This document shows positions 46,297 through 58,299 of a stretch of 64,000 bases of DNA, piece after piece. A program made the translations under genes and the position numbers. Below the pieces are notes generated by a model. It did no database searches and was not told where the DNA came from. It saw only the letters and a list, made by a program, of their open reading frames with translations. Each line of letters starts with the position of its first letter. Position 1 is the stretch's first letter. The DNA is from Deinococcus multiflagellatus (GTDB taxonomy: Bacteria; Deinococcota; Deinococci; Deinococcales; Deinococcaceae), in the NCBI RefSeq assembly GCF_020166415.1, contig NZ_JAIQXV010000001.1, forward strand, positions 186,001 through 250,000, read 5' to 3'.

Positions 46297-47304
46297 GTGT
46301 TCCGACGCCCCAGAACCCCCCAGCCGCCTGGTTCCGCCGAAGCGCGCGCTTCGGTGCCCAGTGAAAGCCCCGATGTCACGCGGGTTATTGCCGATCTGCT
46401 GGCCCGCCCCACCCAGGAGGGCATTCTGGAAGGCGCGCTGGCGTACGCCGCGACCCTGATGGGGGGCAGCGTGCAGGGCTTTGCCATCGTGCGCCGGGGC
46501 CAGGACCGGGTGGCGGCGGTGCTGGGCTACCCCAAGACGCTGCTGGGGGTGGCCCTGGGCGGGCCCTGGGCCTCCATGCGCCCGCGCGTGCTGACCGACG
46601 GCGCCCGCGAACTGTACGAGGGCAGCCCCCCCGAGGCTGCGCCGCTGCTGGACGAGGCCGGCATGAAAGCCGTCACCCTGTCCCTGGTGGTGCCGCTGAC
46701 CGTGCGCGGGCGCAACCTGGGCGCCCTGGTGCTGGACCGCACCAGCGAGGGCGGCTTGCCCCCCGCAGCCCAGGAGGCGGTGACCAAGTGGGCGGCGGCC
46801 GTGGCGCCCCTGATGGGCGTGCTGGAAGGCCGCGAGGAGTGGCGCGCGGCCTCGCGCCAGCTGACCGGCGCCCTGGTGGAAGCCGTGGAAAGCGGCGAGT
46901 TCGACGCCCTGGGCCACGCGCAGTCGGTGACTGACCTGAGCCTGAAACTGGGCAGGCTGGTGGGCCTGACCGAACGTGAACAGGAAGAGCTGTGGTACGC
47001 CGCTATGCTGCACGACATCGGCAAGATTCACGGCGAGCAGGGCCACGCGCAGGTGGGGGCCAACTTTCTGCACGGCGTGCCGCACCTGGCCGAGGCCATG
47101 AAGGCCGTGCGCCACCACCACGAACGCTGGGACGGCCAGGGCGAACCCGACCGGCTGGCCGGCGAGGACATTCCGCTGTACGCCCGTATTCTGGCGGTGG
47201 CCAACTCTGCCGTGCGCATGGGCGGGCCGGACCGGGTGAAGGGTCAAGCGGGCAAGGCACTGGACCCCCGGCTGGTGGGCCTGCTGGAGAAGCTGCCACA
47301 GTGA
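46297..47304 (+). CDS. GAF plus HD-GYP-like domain protein
   Basis: A 335-aa soluble protein. A GAF sensor domain (about 40-180) precedes an HD domain with [10 protein letters not shown] near 233 and [21 protein letters not shown] near 268. The hallmark GYP is changed to GEP, so hydrolysis of c-di-GMP is uncertain, while the HD metal ligands are kept. TATACT (46282-46287) lies 9 nt before GTG 46297. Together with the nearby GGDEF and EAL genes it suggests a c-di-GMP signalling cluster. Confidence 0.8.
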   Translation: MFRRPRTPQPPGSAEARASVPSESPDVTRVIADLLARPTQEGILEGALAYAATLMGGSVQGFAIVRRGQDRVAAVLGYPKTLLGVALGGPWASMRPRVLTDGARELYEGSPPEAAPLLDEAGMKAVTLSLVVPLTVRGRNLGALVLDRTSEGGLPPAAQEAVTKWAAAVAPLMGVLEGREEWRAASRQLTGALVEAVESGEFDALGHAQSVTDLSLKLGRLVGLTEREQEELWYAAMLHDIGKIHGEQGHAQVGANFLHGVPHLAEAMKAVRHHHERWDGQGEPDRLAGEDIPLYARILAVANSAVRMGGPDRVKGQAGKALDPRLVGLLEKLPQ

Positions 47305-47329
47305 AACGCGCCCGGCGCGGGGGGGGCCC

Positions 47330-48169
47330 TTGACCCTGCGGCCTGCTCCCACTGGCGACGCGCCCCCGTCGCGCTTTCCGGTGCTCGAAGCCCGCTACGG
47401 GCCGCTGAGCCCCATGGACTCGGGCATGCAAAGCCGCGTGTACGCCACCGCCGATGGCCAGACGGTGGTCAAGGTCTACCGCAACCACCAGGGCGACCAC
47501 TGCACCGAGGCCGCCAATATGCGCCGCGCCGGGCTGGGCGCCTGGGTGCTGGACGCCACCGAGGCCGACGGCGTTGAGGTCCTGGTGCTGCGCCGCTTTC
47601 CGGGCCGCCCCCTGCGCCGCCCGGACCTGCCCCGCGCCCTGGGGCCCCTGCGCGCGCAGCTGGCGGCCCTGCACCGCGAGCCGGTGGGCACCGTGAACCT
47701 GGGCCGGGTGCACGAGCGCCTGCGCCGCTTCCGCAGCGCCCTGGCCGCTTACCCGCTGGGCGACCTGTTCGACGCCGTGGAAATCCCGCTGGAACGCGGC
47801 CTGCTGGCGGGCCCGGCGGCCTTCTGCCACCTGGACCTGTGGCACGACAACATCCTGTTTCACCCCGAACAGGGCGAGGTGCTGATCATCGACTGGACCA
47901 AAGCGGGCCCCGATGATCCGCTGCGCGACCTCGCGCTGCTGAAAACCGGCACCCTGGACCTGCTGCCCCCCGACGAGAGCCTGCAGGCCGCCCTGTCCTT
48001 TCTGCCGGACCACGCGCCCGCCACCCTGACGCGCTACCGCGCCTACCTCGCCATGACCACCCTGCACGACCTGTACTGGTTCCTGATGAACGAGCCCTAC
48101 GAGTTCGAAGGCCAGCGCGATGCCAAGGTGCCCCGGGCCCGCCACGCCCTGGCCCGGCTGCCCGCATAG
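47330..48169 (+). CDS. aminoglycoside phosphotransferase-like kinase
   Basis: A 279-aa protein with the APH/choline kinase fold. The ATP-binding start is [19 protein letters not shown], the catalytic loop [11 protein letters not shown] (near 164) and the metal site LIIDWTKAG. It is too generic to name a substrate; antibiotic resistance should not be assumed. Starts with TTG 47330, 25 bp after the HD gene, so it may be in the same transcript. Confidence 0.8.
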   Translation: MTLRPAPTGDAPPSRFPVLEARYGPLSPMDSGMQSRVYATADGQTVVKVYRNHQGDHCTEAANMRRAGLGAWVLDATEADGVEVLVLRRFPGRPLRRPDLPRALGPLRAQLAALHREPVGTVNLGRVHERLRRFRSALAAYPLGDLFDAVEIPLERGLLAGPAAFCHLDLWHDNILFHPEQGEVLIIDWTKAGPDDPLRDLALLKTGTLDLLPPDESLQAALSFLPDHAPATLTRYRAYLAMTTLHDLYWFLMNEPYEFEGQRDAKVPRARHALARLPA

Positions 48170-48194
48170 CGTGCGTGCCCGGTATGGTGTGGGC

Positions 48195-48818
48195 ATGGTT
48201 ACGGTTGTTTCCCATCCCCTGGTGCAACACAAGCTGTCGGTCATGCGCGACGTGCGCACCGGCGTCAAGGAATTTCGCGAACTGGCCGGCGAACTGAGCC
48301 TGCTGCTGGCCTATGAAGCCATGCGCGACCTCGAACTGGCCCCCGAGCGCCTGAGCACGCCCATCACGGATGCCGACTTTCCCATGCTGAGCGGCAAGAA
48401 GCTGGCCCTGGTGGCCATCCTGCGCGCCGGGCTCGTGATGACCGACGCCATTACCCAGCTGGTGCCGGCCGCCAAGGTGGGCCACATTGGCCTGTACCGC
48501 GACCCCGAAACGCTGGCGCCCGTGGCCTACTACAACAAGCTGCCCGCCGACATTGCCGAGCGCCGTGTGTTTCTCACCGACCCCATGCTGGCCACCGGCG
48601 GCAGTGCCAGCGCCGCCATCGCCTTTCTGAAGGAGGCCGGGGCCACCACCATCAAGCTCATGTGCATCCTGGCCGCCCCCGAAGGCATTGCCGTGATTGA
48701 GCGCGACCACCCGGACGTGGAAATCGTGGTGGCGGCGGTGGACAGCCACCTCAACGACCACGGGTACATCGTCCCCGGGCTGGGCGACGCCGGGGACCGG
48801 ATCTACGGCACAAAGTAA
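48195..48818 (+). CDS. upp: uracil phosphoribosyltransferase
   Basis: Converts uracil and PRPP to UMP in pyrimidine salvage, 207 aa, as usual for the family. [10 protein letters not shown] (near 77), [12 protein letters not shown] (the PRPP loop near 127) and the uracil-binding end [18 protein letters not shown] are all present. TATGGT (48183-48188) is 6 nt before the ATG, a leaderless layout. Confidence 0.96.
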   Translation: MVTVVSHPLVQHKLSVMRDVRTGVKEFRELAGELSLLLAYEAMRDLELAPERLSTPITDADFPMLSGKKLALVAILRAGLVMTDAITQLVPAAKVGHIGLYRDPETLAPVAYYNKLPADIAERRVFLTDPMLATGGSASAAIAFLKEAGATTIKLMCILAAPEGIAVIERDHPDVEIVVAAVDSHLNDHGYIVPGLGDAGDRIYGTK

Positions 48819-48822
48819 GCTC

Positions 48823-48853
48823 GGGGCAGGTCAGCACCCTCACGGCCTGCCCC
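48823..48853 (+). terminator. stem-loop after upp
   Basis: Perfect arms GGGGCAGG (48823-48830) and CCTGCCCC (48846-48853) right after the upp stop, but with no T-run. Confidence 0.45.
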
Positions 48854-48907
48854 CCACCTTCCGGGTGACGCCCAGCGGCACCTGAGCCGTTACACTTGGG
48901 GCCGTTT

Positions 48908-50040
<1,133 letters not shown>

Positions 50041-50044
<4 letters not shown>

Positions 50045-51171
50045 AGCAGATCGTCTTGGCCTTCGGCACCCGCCCCGAAGCCACGAAAATGGCCCCGGTG
50101 TACACGGCGGTCCAGGCCCAGAGTGGCCTGCACCCCCAGATTCTCTCGACCGGCCAGCAGCGCCAGATGCTCGACGGCGCCCTGGCGGTCTTCGGGTTGA
50201 CCCCCGACCGCGACCTAAACGTGATGACCGAGCGCCAGACCCTAGCCGACCTGACCGCCCGCATCGTGCCCCAGGCGGGCCGGGTGCTGCGCGAGATGGG
50301 CGCGGATATGGTGCTGGTCCACGGCGACACCACCACCTCGTTCTGCGTGGCGCTGGCGGCCTTTTACGAGGGCATTCCGGTGGGGCACGTGGAAGCGGGC
50401 CTGCGCAGCGGCAGCCTGAAAGAACCCTTTCCCGAGGAAGCCAACCGCCGCCTGACCGGGGTGCTGTCCACCCTGGACTTTGCCCCCACCCCCGGCAGCC
50501 GCGCCAACCTGCAGCGCGAGGGGAAGGCCGATACGGGCATTTTTGTTACCGGCCAGACCGCCGTGGACGCCGTGCGCGAGGTGGCCGGGCGCGTGCCCCT
50601 GCGCCCAGAGTGGCGCGCGCGGGTGCAGGCCGGGCAGCCACTGGTGACCGTCACCATGCACCGCCGCGAGAACCAGCCCATGATGCGCGAGATGGCCCAG
50701 GCCCTGGCCCGCGTGGCGCAGGCCCACCCGGACCACCACTTCATCTACCCCGTGCACCTCTCGCCCGCTGTACAGGAGGCGGTGCGCCCGGTGCTGTCCG
50801 GCGTGCCCAACTTTGAATTGACCGAGCCCCTGGACTACAGCGACATGGCCCCCCTGATGGCCGCCTCCAAACTGCTGGCCACCGACAGCGGCGGCCTGCA
50901 GGAAGAGGGGGCGGCCCTGGGCGTGCCCGTGGCCGTGCTGCGCAACGTCACCGAGCGCCCGGAGGGGCTGGAAGCCGGCGTGCTGACCCTGGCGGGCAAC
51001 GACCCCGCGCGCCTGGAAGCGGTGCTGAGCGGCCTGCTGGACAGCGAGGCCACCCTGACCGCCATGAAAATGGCCCGCAATCCCTACGGCGACGGCCACG
51101 CTGGAGCGCGCATCGCCTCGGCCATCGCGTGGCACTTTGGCCTGCAAGAGCGCCCCGCCGACTGGCGCTGA
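50041..51171 (+). CDS. wecB: UDP-N-acetylglucosamine 2-epimerase, non-hydrolysing
   Basis: Interconverts UDP-GlcNAc and UDP-ManNAc, 376 aa. [13 protein letters not shown] near the start, VHGDTTTS near 99, [10 protein letters not shown] near 118 and [17 protein letters not shown] near 280 identify the enzyme. ATG 50041 overlaps the stop of the WecA/TagO-like gene, so the two should be made together and feed ManNAc into a cell-surface polymer. Confidence 0.95.
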
Positions 51172-51494
51172 AACCAAATCCGATTGGACCAAAGGTGCGG
51201 ACAGTCTCAACATGCTGTACGGCGCTGCTCGTGTGCTTACTCCTCCCCCCTGGCGGGGGAGGTTGGGAGGGGGGCAGCGGGTCCAGCGGCGTCGCAGGGT
51301 GAGCGCGGCGTGCGGTGCCACCCTTGCGCCAGCATGAGGCTGTTTTTCTAGGAGACTCACCTCATCCGCTCCAGAATCACCGAGAAGCTCGGCCCTGGGG
51401 TCCGCTCTGAGGGATCGGTGCGCTAGAGAGGACCCATCTAAAGGCAGGGCGCCCAGCGCCAGCCTGCGCGGCCCCTGGGCTACACTGGTGCTCC
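51172..51494. other. intergenic region with REP-like repeat
   Basis: No gene seen. It contains repeat copy 4 near 51241-51275 and the promoter of the AroE-like gene (TACACT, 51481-51486). The rest shows no structure I can name. Confidence 0.5.
51241..51275. repeat. REP-like hairpin repeat, copy 4
   Basis: TCCTCCCCCC, loop TGGC, GGGGGAGG, then TTGGGAGGGGGG, the same layout as copies 1-3. Confidence 0.6.
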
Positions 51495-52244
51495 ATGCCC
51501 GCGTTCGATACGCCCCTGGCCCTCGTCGGTTACGCCCCCCAGGCAGCGCGCGCCCTGCGCGACCTGGGGCTGGTGGCCGTGTCGGTGCCCACCGACGACC
51601 CCGCCAGCGTGCTGGAGGCCTGCCGCGCCCTGCGCTTTACCGGCGCGCTGGTGCACGCCAGCCAGCAGGCCAGCACCTTTGAGAAGGTGACCCCCGACAG
51701 CGCGGCCCGGCGGGTGGGCCGGGTGGACGCCGTGGCCTTTACCGCCGGCCTGCACGGCACCTTTGCCGAGGCCGACGCCCTGACGGATGTGCTGCACGAC
51801 AGCGGCTACGCCTCGCGCGGGGCCAGCGCCGTGCTGCTGGGCCAGCACGCGCCAGATCTGGCCCTGGCCTTGCCCCTGGCCCGGCTGGGCTTTACCGAAC
51901 TGGGCGTGGTGGCCGCCAGCGCCCCGGACGCCGAACGCGCCGCCCGCGACGTCCCCGCCGGGGTGCGCGTCTATCCCCTCAGCCGCCGTGACCCCAGCGT
52001 AACGGACCTGGCCGGCCGCGCCGACCTGATCGTGCTGACCGGCGGCGACCTGCCCCACGGGCTCGTGCAGCCCTACCACACGGTGATTGACCTGACCGGC
52101 CACGCGAACGTGAGCGGCACAGGCGCCAGCAGCCTGGACCTGCGGCCCCTCCCCCTGCGCCGGCTGGCCCGCCAGCTGGCCCACGCCACCGGGCAGCGCT
52201 TTCATCCCCAGGAACTGGAAGGGGCTCTGCACGCGCTGGACTAG
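51495..52244 (+). CDS. shikimate dehydrogenase-like protein, probably non-catalytic
   Basis: A 249-aa protein with the AroE fold. The stretch from FTAGLHGTFAEADALTDVL to VLLGQHAPDLALALPLARLG matches the AroE hinge and nucleotide-binding region, but the N-terminal substrate motifs (NVTxPxK, with catalytic Lys, and the paired Asp) and the GAGGA loop are replaced. It is therefore unlikely to be the pathway enzyme. TACACT lies 8 nt before the ATG. Confidence 0.65.
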   Translation: MPAFDTPLALVGYAPQAARALRDLGLVAVSVPTDDPASVLEACRALRFTGALVHASQQASTFEKVTPDSAARRVGRVDAVAFTAGLHGTFAEADALTDVLHDSGYASRGASAVLLGQHAPDLALALPLARLGFTELGVVAASAPDAERAARDVPAGVRVYPLSRRDPSVTDLAGRADLIVLTGGDLPHGLVQPYHTVIDLTGHANVSGTGASSLDLRPLPLRRLARQLAHATGQRFHPQELEGALHALD

Positions 52245-52284
52245 GGATGTGGGCCGTGGGTTGTGGGATGTAGGCAAAGCAGAA

Positions 52285-52311
52285 GCCCCCTCCTGACTAC
52301 GCGGAGGGGGC
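52285..52311 (-). terminator. Rho-independent terminator of the peptide ABC operon
   Basis: GCCCCCTCC (52285-52293) and GGAGGGGGC (52303-52311), perfect 9 bp around a 9-nt loop, then TTCTGCTTTG on the minus strand. It also faces the convergent AroE-like gene. Confidence 0.8.
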
Positions 52312-52328
52312 GAAAACTTAAAGAGCGT

Positions 52329-53330
52329 CTACTGGGTGCTTCTGGGGTCCAGCACGTCGCGCAGGCCGTCGCCCAGCAGGTTAAAGCCCAGCACGGTCAG
52401 GAAAATCGCCAGCCCCGGGAACACCATGGTCCACGGCGCGTCCAAGTAGAGACGGCGGCTGTCACTAATCATGGTCCCCCATTCCGGCAGGGGCGGCTGC
52501 GCGCCAATGCCCAGGAAGCCCAGGGCCGCCACCTCAATGGTGGCCGTAGCAATGCTCAGGGCAGACTGCACAATCAATGGCGAGAGGCTGTTGGGCAACA
52601 CGTGGCGAAAGATCATGCGGCCCTGGGTGGCGCCCAGGGCGCCCGCCGCCTGCACGAACTCTCGTTCACGCACCGAGAGCACCACCCCGCGCGCCAGCCG
52701 CAGATACACCGGCACCTGCACCAGAGAGACGGCGAGCATGGCCGTGACGAGTTGCGGGCTTTTCAGGGCAAAGAGGCGGTCCAGGCCGGCAATCAGCAGC
52801 GGTGGATTGTCACTGGAGAAAATACTGGCAAACCCGATGGCCAGCAGAATGCTGGGAAAAGCCAGCATCACGTCCGTGAGGTAGCCCAGCACCGAATCCA
52901 GCCAGCCACCAAAATACCCCGCCAGCACGCCCAGTAGCGAACCCAGAATCAAGGCGAGCACGGTGCTGACCACCCCCACCTTTAAGCTGATCTGCGTGCC
53001 GTGCAGCACCCGCGTCATGACATCGACGCCGCGATCAGCGGTGCCGAAAGGTGCGGCCCAGAGATTGACCTTGCCGGAGACCGGGTCTTTGTAGATTTCG
53101 GCCACTTCTTTGTTCCACAGCGCAGCGACCGAGGGAGGTTTGTTGTTCAGCCGGTAACGATTTTGCTCGGTGAACGGGTCATAGGGTTTGATGACGTTGG
53201 CGAACACAGCCAGGAGCACGAACAGGGCCACGATGATCGCGCCGACCTTACCAGGGGTGGAGCGCCGGAAGCGGCGCCAGAAAATGCTCTCTTGCTTGCG
53301 TTTGGTGACAGGAACGGTTGCGGTTGTCAT
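52329..53330 (-). CDS. dipeptide/oligopeptide ABC transporter, permease (DppC type)
   Basis: A 333-aa membrane protein with six segments. The EAA-type coupling loop EFVQAAGALGATQGRMIFRHVLPN is near 225-248, and a long extracytoplasmic loop (about 55-100) follows TM1, as in DppC/OppC. Third gene of the operon after the binding protein and DppB. No ATPase genes are adjacent; they must lie elsewhere. Confidence 0.9.
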   Translation of the reverse strand: MTTATVPVTKRKQESIFWRRFRRSTPGKVGAIIVALFVLLAVFANVIKPYDPFTEQNRYRLNNKPPSVAALWNKEVAEIYKDPVSGKVNLWAAPFGTADRGVDVMTRVLHGTQISLKVGVVSTVLALILGSLLGVLAGYFGGWLDSVLGYLTDVMLAFPSILLAIGFASIFSSDNPPLLIAGLDRLFALKSPQLVTAMLAVSLVQVPVYLRLARGVVLSVREREFVQAAGALGATQGRMIFRHVLPNSLSPLIVQSALSIATATIEVAALGFLGIGAQPPLPEWGTMISDSRRLYLDAPWTMVFPGLAIFLTVLGFNLLGDGLRDVLDPRSTQ

Positions 53331-53347
53331 GTCTTTACCAGTTCCTT

Positions 53348-54376
<1,029 letters not shown>

Positions 54377-54510
54377 AGCAGACCTCCAGACAAACAGGAA
54401 AGAAGCGGGAAACCGGACCGCGCCGGGGGAAAGCCAGCGCAGGCAAACAGGAAATCAGTATTGGCGCACAGTGTAGCGGGTCTCACGGCTCTGGCACGCC
54501 CTGTCCCACC

Positions 54511-54542
54511 AGCAAAGACCGCGCCCCAGCAAGGAGGCGCGG
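54511..54542 (-). terminator. stem-loop between the binding-protein and permease genes
   Basis: CCGCGCC (54519-54525) and GGCGCGG (54536-54542), followed on the minus strand by TCTTTGCT. Placed between gene 1 and gene 2 of one operon, it should reduce permease transcripts relative to the binding protein. Confidence 0.65.
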
Positions 54543-54557
54543 CCGTGCAGGCAAGAC

Positions 54558-56135
54558 TTACTTCTTGCCAGAGACGGAAATGGTGTTAAACGCCTCGCTG
54601 CCCAGGGGGCTGGGAATCCAGCCCTTGACGTAGGTGCGCGCGGCGGCCAGCGGGTTGGAGTGCACCATGGGAATACGGTACGCGGCGTTGTAGGTCAGCT
54701 CGTGCAGCTGCTGGTATACCTTGGCCTTGGCGGCCTGGGTGGCAGCGGCGCGGCCCTGCTGCAGCAGCGTCTCGACGCCCGGGGGGTTCCAGTTGATGTC
54801 GTCGCTGGCGTTGGCGCCGTAGTACGCCCCGTAGAAGTTGTCCGGGTCGCCGTAGTCGCCGGTCCAGCCGATCATGTACATGTCGAAGCCGGGTTCCTTG
54901 TTGCGGTCTTCCAGGTACTTGGCCCAGTCCTCGGTCTTCAGGTTCACCTTGATGCCAATGGCGCTCAGGTCAGCGGCAATCGCTTCGGCAATCGGCTTGG
55001 GCGTGGGGAAGTACGGGCGGCTCACCGGCATGTACCACAGGTCCAGGGTAAAGCCGTTGGGGTAGCCGGCGTCGGCCAACATCTTCTTGGCGGCCTGCGG
55101 ATCAAACTTGTAGTCGGCGGGCACCTTGGGGCTGTTGGCCCAGCTCATCACGGGCGGCAGGAAGCTGGCGTTGCTGACCCCCAGGCCGTTCCAGAAGGCG
55201 TCCACGATTTCCTTCTTGTTGATCGCCATGGAGATGGCCTGGCGCACCTTGTCGTTTTTCAGGTACTGGTTGCGGTTGTTCAGCGACACGAAGCCCACGT
55301 TGAAGCTGGGGCGCTTGACCGCCACGAGGTTCTTGTCGGCCTGCACGCTCTTGAGGCTGTCGGGGGTGAGGTCGTTGGCGAAATCAATCGTGCCGGCCTT
55401 GAGCTCGTTCAGGCGCTGCGACGCGTCCTTGATGGAGCGGATGACCAGCTGGTCCACCTTGGCCTTTTCCCCCCAGTACAGCTTGTTGGGCAGCAGGGTC
55501 ACGCGGTCCCCGGTGCGCCAGCTCTGGAAGATGAAGGGCCCCGTGCCCACGGGCTTGCTGGCGGGCGTGCCGTACTTGGCGCCCTCTTTCTTGATGGCTG
55601 TGGGGCTGGCAATGCCGAAGTACCCGGCGGCCAGCACGTTGGGCAGCACGCTGGAGGGCTTGTTCAGGTCCACGCGCACGGTGGAGTCGTTCACCTTGAC
55701 GATGTTCTTGATGACGGCCGTGGCGTCGCCCTTGTAGCCGCCGAGCAGCTCACCCATGATCTCGAAGGTGCGGCCCTGGTCACGGAAGCCGTAGGGGTGC
55801 GCCTTGTCCCACCAGCGGCCCAGGTTGAACACCACAGCGTCGGCGTTGAAGGGGGTGCCGTCGTGGAAGCGCACGCCCTTGCGCAGCGTGAAGGTCCAGG
55901 AGGTGTTGTTGGCGTTGGGCGTCCACTTGGTCGCCAGCCCGGGCACGAGGTCGGTGGTGCCGTCTTTGAAGTCAATCAGGGTGTCGTAAATCTGGCGCTG
56001 CACCAGAATGGAAATCCCGTCGGTGATGTTCCCCGACTCCAGGCTGACGGGCTCGCCGTTGCCGCCAAACACCAGGGTGGCGGCCGAAGCGCCGCTGAGG
56101 GTGGAGAGCAGGGCGGTCAGAAGCAGTTTCTTCAT
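54558..56135 (-). CDS. peptide ABC transporter, substrate-binding protein
   Basis: A 525-aa family-5 binding protein (DppA/OppA). The signal peptide (1-18) ends SGASAA. Core motifs: VPGLATKWTPN, FTLRKGVRFHDGTPFNADAVVF, VGTGPFIFQSW, INKKEIVDAFWNGLG and WTGDYGDPDNFYGAYYG. GGAGGTTCC lies before ATG 56135. First gene of the operon; specificity for dipeptides or longer peptides cannot be told. Confidence 0.93.
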   Translation of the reverse strand: MKKLLLTALLSTLSGASAATLVFGGNGEPVSLESGNITDGISILVQRQIYDTLIDFKDGTTDLVPGLATKWTPNANNTSWTFTLRKGVRFHDGTPFNADAVVFNLGRWWDKAHPYGFRDQGRTFEIMGELLGGYKGDATAVIKNIVKVNDSTVRVDLNKPSSVLPNVLAAGYFGIASPTAIKKEGAKYGTPASKPVGTGPFIFQSWRTGDRVTLLPNKLYWGEKAKVDQLVIRSIKDASQRLNELKAGTIDFANDLTPDSLKSVQADKNLVAVKRPSFNVGFVSLNNRNQYLKNDKVRQAISMAINKKEIVDAFWNGLGVSNASFLPPVMSWANSPKVPADYKFDPQAAKKMLADAGYPNGFTLDLWYMPVSRPYFPTPKPIAEAIAADLSAIGIKVNLKTEDWAKYLEDRNKEPGFDMYMIGWTGDYGDPDNFYGAYYGANASDDINWNPPGVETLLQQGRAAATQAAKAKVYQQLHELTYNAAYRIPMVHSNPLAAARTYVKGWIPSPLGSEAFNTISVSGKK

Positions 56136-56287
56136 GGAACCTCCGTCACGGGCAGGGGTCTGCGGGTGCTCCTGGCATCCCCGCGCCCCCACCGTGATGA
56201 AAAGAGAGTCAAACGTGCGTTCAGGGTAGGGGCCGCCCTGTAGGGTGTCAAGCGCGCCGCCCGCCCGAGGCTCCGGGTCCAGGACCG

Positions 56288-56801
56288 TCAGGCCGAGCAG
56301 TTGCCCCCGGCGCTCACCAGGGTCACGCGGCGAATGGTCAGGTTCAGCTTCGGATTTATCCATTCCAGCACCGGCACAGTCACTGCCAGATCACCACCGG
56401 TCACGCCGTTTCAGGCCCAGTGCAGGCGCCCCGGGGCTCGCCGCTGCCGCAGCGTTTGGGTCCTGCGGGGTGTGGCGCCCGCGCGGCCGACCCACAGCGC
56501 GTCGCCTGCCGGGCCTGTGGGCACAAGCCCCGCCGCCCGTTCAGGTTCGGCCACCGGGCGCACCACGCCCCGGCCGCGTCGGGCAGCACCTGTCCCAGCC
56601 CAGTTCGGGGGCCGCGCCGGCACACCCGCCGGAAAGGTGGCCTGCTGCGGCGCCGGAAGGAGCGTCTGGCCCGGCTGCCCCCGCGCCTCCGGGATCAGGG
56701 GAGAGGGGAACGGGCACCGCCAGCGCTGGGGCGCACAGGACCAGCGCCCACAGCGCCGCGCTCAGGGGGCCGCCGGTCGGCAGGCGCCCAGTTCGCGCCA
56801 C
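56288..56801 (-). pseudogene. decayed secreted-protein gene (frameshift plus in-frame TGA)
   Basis: GTG 56801 opens a frame with a good signal peptide (SAALWALVLCAPALA). Near 56690-56710, in a C-rich stretch, sensible sequence moves to the next frame and runs QTLLPAPQQATFPAG ... GDALWVGRAGATPRR to a TGA at 56413-56411. The same frame then continues LAVTVPVLEWINPKLNLTIR to a second TGA at 56290-56288. So one frameshift and one stop break an originally ~165-residue exported protein. A sequencing error could mimic the frameshift. The gene overlaps the end of the upstream secreted-protein gene by 40 bp. Confidence 0.5.
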
Positions 56802-57406
56802 GCCGCCGCCATGCCGCGCCCGGGGAGGGTCAGCACGGCTGTCTGGCCAGCCCCGGTGCGCCGCACCTTGACCGTCTGCCCCTGACGCAGCGCCCCCAGC
56901 AGCGCGGCGCCGTCTGCCGGGGCCAGGGGAACGAATTCAGGCAGGTCGGCTCGCGGCGCCGTCACGTTCAGGGCTCGCCACGCGCCGCCCACCTGCGCCG
57001 CGTACCGCACCGCTGCGCCCTGCCCCCGCGCGGGCGGCCAGTTCAGCCCCACCCGCGCCCCGCCGCCCGGCAGGCAGGCCACCAGTAGATACGCCTCGCC
57101 AATGCGCGATTCCAGCGGGGCCACGTAGGCAAAGCGGTCCTCGCCCGTCACCAGCACCGCCACCCGGGTACCCGGCAGCACACGTGGGCTCTGGTCCCAG
57201 AGGCCCGGCACAATCACCGCCGGGTCATCCGGGGCGCCGTCCAGCGGGAACTCGGGCTGGTCGTCCGGGCGCATGGCGGGCCGGTCGGTGGGCATCTCGT
57301 AGGCCCGGAAGAGGTCCACGGGTGGGGGCCCGCCGCCACCCGCGAGGGCGCCCCCACCCCCGGCCAGCGCGCCCAGGGCCACCAGCAGGGTGGCCGCGCG
57401 CCGCAG
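56762..57406 (-). CDS. secreted protein of unknown function, probable CTG start
   Basis: A 214-aa exported protein. The frame has no ATG or GTG near the signal sequence; GGAGG (57418-57414) lies 7 nt before CTG 57406, giving RRAATLLVALGALAGGGGAL as a signal peptide. The mature part has two Cys (LLVACLPGG, LGACRPAAP) and beta-rich character; family not recognised. The open frame upstream of the CTG reads into a decayed transporter gene and is not part of this protein. A small chance remains that this gene is also damaged at its 5' end. Confidence 0.5.
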   Translation of the reverse strand: MRRAATLLVALGALAGGGGALAGGGGPPPVDLFRAYEMPTDRPAMRPDDQPEFPLDGAPDDPAVIVPGLWDQSPRVLPGTRVAVLVTGEDRFAYVAPLESRIGEAYLLVACLPGGGARVGLNWPPARGQGAAVRYAAQVGGAWRALNVTAPRADLPEFVPLAPADGAALLGALRQGQTVKVRRTGAGQTAVLTLPGRGMAAAWRELGACRPAAP

Positions 57407-57456
57407 CCCACGTCCTCCAGACTGGCGTTCTCTGCCTTCACGCTGCCCTGCAGGGC

Positions 57457-57935
57457 CTACTGGGCACGCGCCTGGCCTCCTTTGAGGCCGTGAATGTTCG
57501 GCATCCAGCCGGGCAGCCCGGTTTCGTCCTTGATCTGCTTGGCCCCCGCCATCAGGGTCTGGATGGTGCGCGGGGGGACATTGGGGGCCAGCCTCGCCAT
57601 GCGGAAGAGGGCGGTGGTGTGGGCCACCACCCTGGGCGCCCAGTCCCAGGGCACGCCCAACACCTTGCCCTTCAAGGGAAAGGGGCTGAGCGGCAAGGCG
57701 AAGTGCGGCTTCTTCTGCGCCAGCTTGACCGCCACCGCGCTGCTGAGGTTCACCGCCGCCAGGGGCCGCCACCGCCGGGGACAGCTTCTGCTCCGTGGCC
57801 GTGGCGGGCATGTCCAGCCACTTGAGTTCCCCACAGGGGCTCTCCTTCTCGAACGGCGCGATCAAGCGGTTCATCTTGTCGTTGTACAGCGGCGCGCGGC
57901 TGATGGTCCAGAACCCATAAGGACTCCTTGCGCGG
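57457..57935 (-). pseudogene. decayed sugar ABC transporter substrate-binding protein
   Basis: Two frames together give a family-1 sugar-binding protein. Frame one reads YGFWTISRAPLYNDKMNRLI ... KWLDMPATATEQKLSPAVA. Near 57765 sense moves to the next frame: AAVNLSSAVAVKLAQKK, then, after a gap, LKGKVLGVPWDWAPRVVAHT, TALFRMARLAPNVPPRTIQT and AKQIKDETGLPGWMPNI. The order matches the N-terminal third of intact proteins; a segment of about 30 residues, the signal peptide and the C-terminal two thirds are missing. It is therefore a remnant and not a functional gene. Confidence 0.75.
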
Positions 57936-58299
57936 CGCAGAAGAGGGAACGGCTTCGTTGTGGCGTACCCAGACTGCAGCGCCCAGCGCGGGCCCTGCCA
58001 TTCGGACGTGGCGAGGTCCTCCGGCAGACGGCCCCGTCCAGGGCACCTCTCACCCGGCCCGAAGGCTCGGTTGTCCCCTGCTCGCCCTTCCGCCGTGCGG
58101 TGGCTACCCCATACGGAACTCAGGTGAGCCGCAGACGAGGGGTGAACGGCCTCGTGAAGCTCCGCGGGAGAGCGAATGCGCCGATATACGGGGCTCCGGC
58201 GATGGAACAGCACCCCTGCGCTCTTTCCACCCCAACGCTATGAAGTCGCCCCTCGGTCACAGAGGGAAGGTCGGCCGCCGCCAGCGCCCAGCTCAGCGC

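Noticed and set aside
47330..48169. Antibiotic resistance (aminoglycoside phosphotransferase)
   Set aside because: Only the general kinase fold is visible; such genes are usually metabolic and there is no resistance context.
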